NCBI GenBank assembly: GCA_027186245.1
Contig: CP114485.1
Coordinates: 2,170,001 to 2,234,000 of the forward strand
Origin: Coriaria nepalensis
Taxonomy: Eukaryota > Streptophyta > Magnoliopsida > Cucurbitales > Coriariaceae
Length of the DNA stretch: 64,000 nucleotides
Direction of reading: 5' to 3'
Each line of letters starts with the position of its first letter. Position 1 is the first letter of the stretch. The notes beneath the pieces are model-generated. The model saw nothing but the letters and a program-made list of their open reading frames with translations, did not search any database and was not told the DNA's origin. Below are positions 33,847 through 43,736 of this stretch, one piece after another. A program made the translations under genes and the position numbers.

Positions 33847-35652
33847 TCACCTTGTTGGGTAGGTTGTCTTTTTCTTCGGTACCCTGCATGGTACCAGGGG
33901 TTTTCCACATAAGCAGAGATTGTGGGCGTAAGCAGCTGCAGGGAAAATATTAAATGGTCTCCCTTGTGGGATCTCTCCACAAAGTTTGTTTGCCCTAAAG
34001 CTTGCATGCCTAAGTTGTTTAATCCCCAACAAGCTGTTTGGGATTCTTCCTGTGAGTCCATTGATAGAGAGATCAAGCAATTGAAGCTTTTCCAATAACC
34101 CTAACCTTCTAGGTATGCTGCTGTCTACTCGATTCCTTGAGATATCTAACCTTTCTAGCTCGACTAGGTTTGAGATTGACTCGGGAATGTGTCCGGATAA
34201 GTTGTTGCTTCCTATCATGAGAACTTTCAACAACCCTAACCCTTGGCCGAATTCAGGAATTCGGCCTGTGATTTGATTACTTGTGACATCGATCGACTCC
34301 AAGAATGTACTGGCTTTGTTATTTAAGATTGTTGAGAGAGACCCAAATATAAGATTTGAGTGGAGATCAAGGGAAGAAAGACTATCAGGCAATCTGATAC
34401 GTGAAAGATCAAACTTCAACTGGTTGTTTGAGAGCTTTAGACTTTGCAAGGTAGACATGTTTCTCAAGAAATTTGAGATCCCATCAGTCAAGTGGTTATC
34501 AGATAAGTCTATAGAGGTCAAGTAATCGGGCTTCCTAAAGCTTCCAAGGGCTCCCTTCAATCCGCAGCCAGCTAGATGGACTTCTCTAATTTGCTTGCTC
34601 GTGACCCAATCCGGGACTCTTCCTAAATTGAGTTTATTGTAAGATAGGTCGATTGTCAACAGAGAAGGGATGGCATTGGTTGGCAAGTTTGGCAATGGAT
34701 CTGAAAGTCCGTTTCTAGATAAGTTAAGGTTCCAAAGATTCTGCAATCTCGAGAGAGATGTTGGGATATATCCTGTCAGCCGATTTGCACTCAGGGAAAG
34801 ACTCTGAATGGATTTTAGGCTTCCAATTTGAACTGGGATATTTCCTGTGAGTTTGTTGTTGCCCAAGGATAAGTACGTAAGATTGGTCAGACTGAACAAC
34901 GTGCGGGGTAATTGCCCTGACAATCGGTTATTGGAGAGATCAACGTATGCCAGGTTCTGTGACTGCCCCACATTCTCCGGGATGACACCCGACAATGAAT
35001 TGAAGCTGAGGTCAAAGTACTGCAAACTGTGAAAATTGTTGAAAGTGGGAGGGATTGGCCCGCTGAGAAAATTTGTTGCTAGATTAAGTTGGAAAAGCTT
35101 GGTGAGATTTCCTAGAGTGGGTGGAATATGCCCCCTCAAATGATTGCCAGAGAGTGAGAGGACCTGGAGTGAGGCCAAATGACCTAAACTTGAAGGAATG
35201 TTTCCTCCAAGAGAATTGAAATCTAGGACAAGTTGGATGAGACGGGATAGACTTGAGAAGGATTCCGGGATTGGACCTGTGATGTGTTTCATTCCAGAAA
35301 TGACAATTACCTCTAGAGAATGCAGATTGGCGAGAGAATGGGAGAGAGTACCCTTCATGTACAGTTCAGTGTTCTTCTCGGGTCTGGACAACTGCAAAGC
35401 AGTGATCCTCCCGGTTTGTGGATTACACTGTACACCTTCCCAATCTCCCCCACAGCAGTCTAAGCCTGTCCATGAGGAGAGGATATCAGTGGTGTCCTCC
35501 CAGATTCCGGCCTTGAAGCTTAGCAGCGACGCTCTATCTTGTTCCGAGCACACTGCAGCTGGAGCAGCTGCTGGGAAGGACTTCGACAACACATCAGATG
35601 ACAGTGAAAGAACAATCAACAACAGTTCGAAAATCCATGGCAGGGATTCCAT
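33847..35652 (-). CDS. Secreted leucine-rich repeat protein (DRT100-like)
   Basis: An intronless gene of 601 residues. I start it at ATG 35652 (MESLPWIFELLLIVLSLSSD), which begins directly with a signal peptide; the open frame extends upstream to 35691 but only through a TTG codon. The mature protein opens with an LRR cap (CSEQDRASLLSFKAGIWEDT, then WTGLDCCGGDWEGVQCN). About twenty extracellular plant-type LRRs follow (for example LVLDFNSLGGNIPSSLGHLA and LSGNHLRGHIPPTLGNLTKL). It ends with CGEIPQGRPFNIFPAAAYAH and CLCGKPLVPC. There is no transmembrane helix and no kinase, so it is apoplastic, unlike receptor kinases. C-terminal capping resembles receptor-like proteins cut just before the membrane segment. 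By gene order it corresponds to Arabidopsis At5g23400, an uncharacterised LRR protein. Ligand and function are unknown. Confidence 0.93.
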   Translation of the reverse strand: MESLPWIFELLLIVLSLSSDVLSKSFPAAAPAAVCSEQDRASLLSFKAGIWEDTTDILSSWTGLDCCGGDWEGVQCNPQTGRITALQLSRPEKNTELYMKGTLSHSLANLHSLEVIVISGMKHITGPIPESFSSLSRLIQLVLDFNSLGGNIPSSLGHLASLQVLSLSGNHLRGHIPPTLGNLTKLFQLNLATNFLSGPIPPTFNNFHSLQYFDLSFNSLSGVIPENVGQSQNLAYVDLSNNRLSGQLPRTLFSLTNLTYLSLGNNKLTGNIPVQIGSLKSIQSLSLSANRLTGYIPTSLSRLQNLWNLNLSRNGLSDPLPNLPTNAIPSLLTIDLSYNKLNLGRVPDWVTSKQIREVHLAGCGLKGALGSFRKPDYLTSIDLSDNHLTDGISNFLRNMSTLQSLKLSNNQLKFDLSRIRLPDSLSSLDLHSNLIFGSLSTILNNKASTFLESIDVTSNQITGRIPEFGQGLGLLKVLMIGSNNLSGHIPESISNLVELERLDISRNRVDSSIPRRLGLLEKLQLLDLSINGLTGRIPNSLLGIKQLRHASFRANKLCGEIPQGRPFNIFPAAAYAHNLCLCGKPLVPCRVPKKKTTYPTR

Positions 35653-36954
35653 CTTGGATCCCAACTGAGAATTCGAAGTGGAAACTTCCAACGAGGTTGG
35701 GTTCCGACAGGCGGAATTTGAATGGAGAAAAAGTTGGTTATTTATTTACTAGAAAAAGGAGATAAAGTTGTTTGGCTGGCAGCATGTTTTTTTATTCCAA
35801 TCTTCACGTAGCCATGAAGGTATGATGATGAAAAAGATGCAATAAGAAACATGAAAAGTGTAACTGATGAAGAATTACATAAGTGGGATGGGAGGGTTGG
35901 TGTCGTATTTATAGTATGTATGCAACACGTAGTTACTAGCATGAAAGGGGAAACCATATTTCGAAAGAGGCTGGAGGTAAGTATCGATCACATGGAAATT
36001 AGTGCCGTTGCATCACGAGAAACCCAGTTAGATTCAAACGTTGGAGCGCATCGGGATTCAAATTCTTACCCGCTTTTTCCTGTTAGGAAATCGAACTTGA
36101 TTTTCAACTTTGATTCACAGTAGCTAGTCAGAAAACAAAACTGGATCGGCCTGTGGGTTGGCCTGCATCATACGAGGCTGGCCCATTTGTTGTAATAATA
36201 TTATTTGGTCCGAGTAAGTTCCCTATTGAATTGAAGACAGAAGATTGTCTTAGGGAACAATCAATCACAAGAGACCACCTCTCTCACATTCATTCATTCA
36301 TTCTACAAAATCACTCTTAACTTTCTTCAGCAAACGAAAATTTGAACGTACCAAAATTGTTCACAAACACTGTTGCTACTACAAGACAATTATGCAATGT
36401 GGTAAGATGTATGATAACATGGGGTGAGCTCTAGATTATATAGATAGAATTTTTGAGTAAGTATTCACTGGAATTCTTGCTCGTTACATGCGGGTAAAGA
36501 AATAATTAAGAAATCATATAATTGTAAATTATTTAATCTATTTAATTTTATTAACGTTGATGTGGCATTTTTGATTGATTGAAAAAAATTTCCAACGGTA
36601 GGATTAGTATTTTTTATGTTGACATAATAAGATCTTGACCGTTAGATTAAATTATATAGAATTATATAACATTATTCTGAATATTTATTCAAAATTTATG
36701 TCTTTTTTTGGGTGATGACAACAAGGACAAGGTGCTCATAAGAGATCTGGTTGGGACAATGTAATGAAAACATAGAGCATATACGCGAACACAGCCAAAA
36801 AAACTGAGTTGAAGGACTCTGAACAGGTAAAGTAAAACTCCGCTTGTTATTTCACTTCCCAAAGAAAACATCTACTAAGACATAACCAACCAAGCTTCAT
36901 GTAAGCTTATGATCAAACTCCATCCCATTCACGTACATTTCAGCTGATTAGAAT
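35653..36954. other. Intergenic: LRR promoter and 3' flank of the small Gly-rich gene
   Basis: It contains the LRR promoter, then AT-rich DNA with related motifs (CCAACGGTAGGATTAG near 36591 and TTGACCGTTAGATTA near 36636) of the kind seen in old plant MITEs. No gene is supported; the 90-codon frame at 35851-36123 has no recognisable content. Confidence 0.5.
35906..35913 (-). promoter_or_regulatory. TATA box of the LRR gene
   Basis: TATAAATA on the minus strand, about 254 bp upstream of the chosen ATG at 35652. This implies a leader of about 220 nt. Confidence 0.55.
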
Positions 36955-37251
36955 TTAGAACCGAGGACCCCCCCCTCCGCCAAAGGGACCCGGACCACCT
37001 GGTGGCCCCCCACCACCAAACATTGGTCCACAACAGCTCTCAAAGAGGCAACAGCAACACAGGACATAAGCACTGCCAAATCAATCAGCATAACATAACA
37101 TAAGTTCATTATGATCACCATCTGTAATGACAAGATGAATAAAAAGACTCACCAGGAAGTAACAATCCTGCAAATACCATCACAGAGAAAACCAAAGCAT
37201 CCGAATGGGCCTGGGCCATGTGGGCCTGGTGGTGGTGGTCCCCAACCTGGA

Positions 37252-37256
<5 letters not shown>
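36955..37256 (-). CDS. Small Gly/Pro/Cys-rich protein, copy A (73 aa, two exons)
   Basis: Two exons joined in phase 2: 37153-37256 and 36955-37072, with a GT-AG intron of 80 bases. The protein begins MPPGWGPPPPGPHGPGPFGC, continues FGFLCDGICRIVTSC, then has a Cys-rich core (AYVLCCCCLFESCCGP) and a glycine-rich tail (MFGGGGPPGGPGPFGGGGGP) ending RF. A Gly/Pro head, a compact hydrophobic Cys-rich core and a Gly/Pro tail resemble the cysteine-rich membrane-module (CYSTM-like) small proteins of plants, usually membrane-associated and stress-linked. I do not recognise a specific named gene. The exact parallel with copy B, including intron position and phase, is the main support. A TATA box lies 82 bp upstream, and the 5' leader includes a GA microsatellite touching the ATG. 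Both exons are too short to stand out as open frames. Confidence 0.85.

Positions 37257-37282
<26 letters not shown>
37256..37282. repeat. TC microsatellite (GA on the coding strand) in the leader of copy A
   Basis: About 13 TC units directly adjoining the start codon of copy A. GA repeats in 5' leaders are common in plant genes and can affect expression. Confidence 0.9.
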
Positions 37283-37330
37283 TTCAAAATGAAGGTGAGG
37301 ATATGGCTTAGAAACAGGAGAGGTCAATAC

Positions 37331-37338
37331 TATTTATA
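37331..37338 (-). promoter_or_regulatory. TATA box of copy A
   Basis: TATAAATA on the minus strand, 75-82 bp upstream of the ATG at 37256. Confidence 0.65.
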
Positions 37339-38020
37339 GCGTTTTGTTTGCTTTTTCTTCTCTCGAGGAGAGGAGGGAACGAACTTACTGACTAACTATT
37401 CGTGGAACTTGATGGAGGTGGGTTCACATTACGAAACTGAGTTCAAGAAAGTCACAAGCAAATGAATTTGAAGGAGATTTAACAACTTTTCTCATTCAAC
37501 CAAATCTTCAAACGTCAACCTAACGGTCAAATCTGTTATATATAATGATATTTAAAATGTTAAGAAAAACAACAATTAAAAAATGTCGGCACACAATGAC
37601 ACATATGTATATATATATATATATATATATAGATGGAGTGGGTGTAATAAAATGTTATATAGATTCGATCGTCATGTCGTTTTGGCACTCAGTTAGAAAC
37701 TTTTGAGTGACGTGCGTACGTACGTACGTATCCTGGGGTCCAAACTAAGAGTTCCAAATACATAGTCGAAATTAAGTAGAATTTCACTGAGCAACTGTTG
37801 ATTTGTATGCTTTTCTAGCCAACTAATTGAATTTTATTATGAAATTAAGATTATTATTATTGATCGGACGGCTACAACTTCAGTTCAACAAGATCAGACT
37901 AGGTCTTTTTTTTTTTTTTTTTTTTTTTTTGAACTTGAACTGATAAAAACATACATTAAAAATGAACAGACAAATTAACCAGAAAAATCTCTCTTATTAG
38001 AGCAGAGTCATGATCATCAA
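37339..38020. other. Spacer between tandem copies A and B
   Basis: Promoter of copy A and 3' flank of copy B. It holds an AT microsatellite at about 37608-37631, a GTAC repeat at about 37711-37730 and a run of 25 T at 37906-37930. No further gene is seen. Confidence 0.6.
37906..37930. repeat. T25 homopolymer
   Basis: Twenty-five T on the plus strand, beginning about 90 bp downstream of the stop codon of copy B on the minus strand. Confidence 0.9.
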
Positions 38021-38365
38021 TCACCGAAGAGGAGGTCCAGGAGGACCGGGTGGGCCCAATGGACCACCAAAGCAGTCTTGGAAGAGCCAGCAGCAGCACA
38101 ACACGCTCAAGCTGCAAGGCACAGACAATATTCATGAGTGAACGAGATCAGAAAATATTGTTCTAATTAAGTTTAACCATGCATGCACAACCTTTTTCAT
38201 GAACCATGCAAAATGGTTGCCAAAAAGAGAGAGAGAAATCTTGACATACCAAGACCCAACAAAATCACAAAGGCCACCAAAGAAGCCTAAAGGCGGCGCC
38301 AATGGCGGTCCGGGAGGACCCCAACCGGGCGGTCCTGGAGGTCCTGGAGGGCCTGGAGGTCTCAT
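38021..38365 (-). CDS. Small Gly/Pro/Cys-rich protein, copy B (68 aa, two exons)
   Basis: Two exons joined in phase 2: 38250-38365 and 38021-38111, with a 138-base intron. The protein begins MRPPGPPGPPGPPGWGPPGP, continues PLAPPLGFFGGLCDFVGSC, then has a core (LSVLCCCWLFQDCFGGP) and a Pro/Gly tail (LGPPGPPGPPLR). Head, Cys-rich core and tail line up with copy A (GFLCDGI with GGLCDFV; LCCCCLFESCCGP with LCCCWLFQDCFGG), and the intron falls at the same codon, so the two are tandem duplicates. A membrane-associated CYSTM-like role is an inference from composition. The PPG triplets look collagen-like but are too few for a triple helix. If exon 1 is read alone it runs on into the intron and gives a false 77-residue frame. 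Confidence 0.85.
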
Positions 38366-38447
38366 TATGGCGGTCTTGGTTCACGATATCAGAAAAACAG
38401 ATACTATATAAAGCAACTGCTTAATTAGCTAAGCTCCTAGCTGCTGC

Positions 38448-38457
38448 TATTTATATA
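38448..38457 (-). promoter_or_regulatory. TATA box of copy B
   Basis: TATATAAATA on the minus strand, 83-92 bp upstream of the ATG at 38365, nearly the same spacing as in copy A. It is embedded in a TA microsatellite that reaches to about 38483. A weaker TATATA at about 38405-38410 is nearer the ATG. Confidence 0.55.
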
Positions 38458-38483
38458 TATATATATATATATACATATATATA

Positions 38484-39537
38484 GGGAGGAATGGAAAAGG
38501 TGATGATGTTATCTACTAGAAACATCCAGCAATATCTACCGATGTAATTTTCGTAAGAAAGTAGTTCATTCCTAACGTCTAATCTAAGTCTCGTCTCCAG
38601 CAAAACTTTTTAACTCTTTTCATCTGCTCTTCCTCAAGCTACCAGTCAAAGGTAAGGTTTTGATATATGGATCCGTAGATTCAATAGTAACTACTAACTG
38701 CTGCCTATATTGTTGTGTCAACGTGCATCAACGATGCATGGTGGCGTGAATAACAAATGAAAACATGCCACGAGTACTCTATCTTTTATGTGTACCGTAC
38801 TCATGTCCTAGATCAACGTTTCCAGAAGAGGCTAGAGGGTAAGGTGATGTGGGTCGACAGATAAGGCATTGTCTTTGAAGAAGACGTAGAAGTCAAAGTC
38901 TTATTTCAAGCTTTTTAACAGTATCCCTACGTAAACTACTTATTAAGACAGAGAGAGAGAGATGGAGAGACGACAGAAACAAAGAGCATCTTTAACTTCT
39001 TTTCTTCTAATTAACGACATGTCGGGCAATATCGTTGCCTTGTCTCCTACTGTTGGCTACACTGTTGTGCCGGCTTTTGCTTCCACTGTAACCACTAACC
39101 ACTGTAACTACTAACCACTGTAACCACTGTTGGCTACACTGTTGGGCATTCCGAGCGTATTTACTCTCAACAGTCGGGATAGAACCACGTCATCACATCA
39201 CAAACGCTATTATAAATAGTATTCATAAGTTTGACAAATGGGAAAGAAATTTTCTTAAGAAAATCGTAACACATGCTTAACATCATCCAAAGTGATGAGA
39301 AAAATGTACTTTTATCTATCCTTTGAAGGGAAGGGGCAAATAATGCAATGGGACTATGTAAAGAAGGAAAAAATTCATTATATCCCCTCTAACTTCAGCT
39401 CTTAACAATCATAATCATTAGTCAGTTGAGACCGAAACGGGTCTATGAACGCATGCTAATCTCAGTTCTCAATAGCACCATGACTCTGTAGAAGCCGCCC
39501 CCATCCGGGGAAAATATACTTTTCTCTGCTTCTTCAA
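38484..39537. other. Intergenic between copy B and the kinase gene
   Basis: Promoter of copy B and 3' flank of the kinase gene. A local repeat cluster at 39049-39144 is listed separately. No gene is seen. Confidence 0.5.
39049..39144. repeat. Local direct repeat cluster
   Basis: The 19-mer ACTGTTGGCTACACTGTTG occurs at 39049-39067 and 39126-39144. Between them a CCACTGTAAC(C/T)ACTAA-type motif is repeated about three times. This is a short decayed tandem array. Confidence 0.85.
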
Positions 39538-42234
39538 TCAATGAATCATCATAATTCTCTTTCCTTTTAACATAGCATCACCATTTCTGGATAGTTTTGA
39601 CTGTTCTCGGGACTTTCTTGTTGGGCCGGCACTAGACGGTTCAACCAGCGGGCCGGACCATGCTTGGCCCGGATCATGTGAATAGCTGAATGAGTTCGAA
39701 CTGAATGGAACAGCGGTGGGAACAGCAGCGGGATCTATATGACGAGAAACTCCTAATGGAAACCCAACCGCTCCATCTTGGTGTGGTGGAGGGAATTTTT
39801 CGCTCTTGCTCTTTGCATTTGCATGTGTAATAAGGCGTCTTCTCTGTTTCAGACAACAATATATAATTATTTAAAGCAAAATCGAAACTGGTGAATAGAA
39901 GAAGCAATAAGATATATAAAAGCGCACATCAATGTTGGATTGTATTTCTGCATTGGCTTCTGGGGCAGGAACAGCTTTCACAGCTTGTTCTCTTCGAGGT
40001 TTCTTTACGCCATCACCTTGTGCTTTACTAGCTGCTCTTAGCCTGTACAACCATATCAATTCAAGTTAAATACTTACCCGAAGTACTATTAGTAACCAGA
40101 TATACCTGGTACAAAGAGGGAAAAAAAAAAGGTCAGTTTTAAGGCATCCGCACCTCCTAACTTCATCATCCCGTCTTTTAGCATCTATCTCCTTGCTCGG
40201 AGGATATTTTGGTAGGTCAGAAGGTTCACAACAATAAGGCTCTGTAGTGAAGAACTGCATAAGAATTGAAGGAAAAAAAAAAAATTAGACAAGTTTTGAG
40301 GGAAAGTTTTTGAAAGGATATGTGTACCCAAATACAAGAAAGTTGGTATATTGATAAAGCTGAAAAAATCTCCATTTCCAGTTCAAATCCCAAGGATAAC
40401 ACAATAGATCATTTCAAAGAGGAAACTGTAAAGAACCATAACAATCAAGAAACAGGTTCAATGACTAAAAAAAGATAACTACTGATGGTATCAGAACTCA
40501 CCTCACTTTTTAATGCGGCTGTTGCTGTCTTGCGTTCTGCTGGATCAATTGCAAGAAGAGTTTCTATAAGAGGCAGTGATGATGGCGGGAAATCCTTAAA
40601 CGTCTCTTTTATATGCCTTCTGTAAGGCTCCCTTGGCTTATATAAGGTCGCATTTGGTAATTTTGCTCTTTTCCAGTATTCTTCCGAGGGGGACCCACAA
40701 AGCTTGTAAATTTTATGTAGTTGCTCTACCTAGGTTGGTAGTAAAAAAATCTTAACATGCTTAGTAGAAACACCGCTATGCATTCATGAGGTCCACTAAT
40801 ATTAAGCAGTGGGCAGTTATAAAGACAGTTCAAATACACTGTCCATTTTCAATCACCAACAAAAACTCCAGTTTAAGCCTAAAATTCAGTTTGGACCCAC
40901 AAAACTTCAAATTTGTCTCAAGCTTCAAGAACCCAAAAACTCCAGTTTCAGAAAAAGAAATGAAACTAAGTTACCTCAGTACGGCCAGGCATAATGGGTC
41001 TGCCGGCTAATAACTCAGCTAAAATACATCCAGCACTCCAAAGGTCTACACCCACACCATAATCAGTAGCCCCAAGAAGGAGCTCTGGTGGGCGGTACCA
41101 TAAGGTAACTACACGGCTAGTCATAGGGTGTTTACGGTTCGGATCAAAGGTAGAAGCAAGTCCAAAGTCAGCAATTTTAAGAACTCCTCCACCATCAATG
41201 AGAAGATTAGATCCTTTAATATCACGGTGAAGAACTCTACAAGTGTGACAGTGTTCTAGCCCAGATAACAGCTGTTTCATAAAACACTTAACCTACAATA
41301 AAAGAGCACATTTTTTTCACTCAAAAGAGAACTACTTATTATTCCTATCAACAAGAGAAATAATTGCTATCTAACCTGTGGTTCAGTGAATTTGATATCT
41401 GGGTTGGCAGCGAGTCCGGCTAAATCATGCTCCATGTACTCGAAGACAAGGTATAAACTACAAGACATCCTTGATGTGACCAAACCTTCCAACTTTACAA
41501 CATTAGGATGATCTAATCGCCGCAGAATGAGAATCTCTCTAGCCATGAATTTTATACTCTCGGGTTCTAAATTGTCGAACCGAACCTTCTTCAGTGCAAC
41601 AATTTTTCCCGTCAGCATATCTTTGGCTTTGTACACGTTACTATATGTTCCTTGTCCAATCTAAAACACAAAACATCTCATAACTGGAAAATTAAATGTC
41701 ATTACCCAGAAAATGAAAAAACATAAATAAAACCCTTGTATCTACTATTTTATTTTTTATTTGATATAATATTATATAACTATATTCTAGTTAATATTTA
41801 AACAATCACAAACCATAAAACTTTTTCTTCCCATAAAATTCAGATGGACCAACCTTATCGATTTTTTCAAAAGTGTCCGCTTTCCTTGGAAGCCAACCAT
41901 TGAGTGCCTCCCCACAAACTCCAGTTAGCCAAGAAGGCCATCCAGCTGCCACCTGTTCCCCCCTCGATTGTTTCGGCAAATTTCTAGGCCTAGGCTGTGT
42001 CTTTGACTTTCGCCTCTCTCCCCGGGCCCCATGCTGGCGCTCATCAGCCTTCTCCTCTTTTTGAGATTCACCATTTTGCTCTTCGGCCACATTATCATCT
42101 ATCTTTTCAACCTTATTTCGCAAAACACCATCTTCTACCTTCTTATTAGATTTATTTCTCGTATCTTTTCCCACCTTATCCTCAGAAGCTTCTACATTTC
42201 TTGAGGATGCCTCACGGTTGAAAACACACCCCAT
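39538..42234 (-). CDS. CDK-like serine/threonine protein kinase with MGC N-terminus
   Basis: Seven exons (42234-41854, 41660-41376, 41292-40975, 40729-40502, 40254-40154, 40042-39928, 39843-39538 on the minus strand) join in phase to 577 residues. The N-terminus [12 protein letters not shown] carries Gly2 and Cys3, a classic N-myristoylation plus palmitoylation context, followed by a charged, low-complexity region to about residue 95. The kinase domain (about 122-405) shows the glycine loop [14 protein letters not shown], catalytic Lys151 (VALKKVRFD), a PSTAIRE-like helix [21 protein letters not shown] (Asp246), ADFGLAS (Asp264) and [10 protein letters not shown]. This is the plant CDK-like group that includes IBS1 and At1g54610/At3g05050; no cyclin partner is established for it. 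The C-terminal tail is basic and unconserved. By order relative to NOP58 and the WDR48 gene it would match At3g05050. Substrates are unknown. Confidence 0.94.
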
Positions 42235-43736
42235 CTTTCAATCTAAGTATCATTTATCACCATGGTTCAGCAACAGACAAACTTGTAACTCGTGATGGGT
42301 AAACTAATAACTACGAAATGAACAACACCCAGAAGCATAAGTTCTCAATTAATCAATGAAGTTACAAACATTTTAACTATCTATAACAATTTTATTCAAA
42401 ACAGAGAATAAGAAAAAGAATTTATCAATTCCCATGCTGGAACGAGCTAAAAGTTTTAGATTTCTCAATTGCCCAAAAACCTAAAACTCGGAATGAAAGA
42501 GAAAGTAGTAAAAGGAAGCAAAAAAAAAAGAAAAAGGAACCCAATAAAGAAGAGAAATTGGTAGCACAAGTAGAAAATCCATAACAAATATGATTTGGGT
42601 ATATATATTTATTAGAGAGACTCACTGTGAAATTAGAAGCTTCAATTAAATAGACGAGAAGAGAAAAATAAAAGCTTTAGAAAGAGAGAGAGAGATTTAT
42701 ACCAGTTGAGATTGAAGGTGTCTAGAATCGAGGGAGTGGGGTAATAGGTTTTCTTTCTTCTTTCCGGAAACAAACACACATAAAGACAGGGGTAGACAAG
42801 AGACAGAGAAACAAGTGAGAATTTTTGTTAGCTCGGTTTGTTTTGGGCTTGATCTGCTTTCTTCTTGAGGGAGAGGGGGAGAGAGAGAGAGAGAGGGACG
42901 AATGGGAAGAGGCGAAGAGCAGCAGATCTTAAGTTTAACAACAACAAAGTCAAACTGAAACCATTTCTCTTTCTCTCTCGTCGATTATATTTTTTTAATT
43001 CCTGAATTGCTTAAAAAAAATATCAGTTTTATTACAGAAGCACTCAAAACTATTTTATTGCCGGGTGAGTATTAGTAACTTTTGGTTTCAGAAAAAAGAT
43101 AAGAAATTATAAATATTAGATTTTTTTTGTCCCCGTCAAAATTGTATAGGCTTATGTTATTGTACCTATGTAAGTTTCCATCTAAGATTATCATTAATTG
43201 TTACTATTTTTCTTTCGGCTAAGTTTCAATGTTATGAAAATTCCCCTCAATATTCATAAAATCTAATATAATTTTATGTTATCTTTTTTACCCCCAAAAA
43301 ATAGTTCACATCTAAAATCTAATGTGGTCACTTGATTTGCCTTCAAAATCAAATAGAAATGGAAGCAAAGTTATCCTCTCCGACCCTTTACTACATTGAC
43401 TTCATTAGGTAAGATTAGACCCATTTGCCATTTGGTCCCAAAAAGAGGGGGGTGAAAAAATTATAATAATAATTCAAGGTACTATTTCCACTGACCTTGA
43501 CAACTGGAAGCCTTGACATACTCAAAAAATCAAGTTGAAACTTGATTGAGCAGCTCAATGGGATGATCTGTGTCTTTAGGCAGAAATCTTGCAAGTCAAG
43601 GAAGATATTTTTTTAAACAAAATGATTTCTTTAAGCTCTGTGATTGATCACTCACTTGGTATAAAGGCTGGCCTAAAACTGAATTTTACATTTAGATATA
43701 AAAACACTAGTCAAACACAACTGAAGGGGAAATTTC
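42235..43736. other. Intergenic: kinase promoter and NOP58 3' flank
   Basis: Kinase 5' leader, probably split by an intron, with a GA-rich purine tract near 42680-42700 and 42870-42900. Beyond it is AT-rich DNA without a gene. Frames at 42425-42625 and 43589-43849 are low-complexity shadows. Confidence 0.5.

Noticed and set aside
35198..35668. 156-codon plus-strand frame opposite the LRR gene
   Set aside because: The antisense shadow of repeated LRR codons; no independent start context or similarity.
37906..38111. Possible retrocopy signature: A25 (minus strand) about 90 bp after the stop of small gene copy B
   Set aside because: Copy B retains an intron at the same place as copy A, so it is a DNA-level tandem duplicate; the A run is more simply a homopolymer.
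38250..38365. Collagen-like GPP repeats in copy B
   Set aside because: Only a few triplets, in a plant protein with a Cys-rich core; composition rather than a collagen fold.
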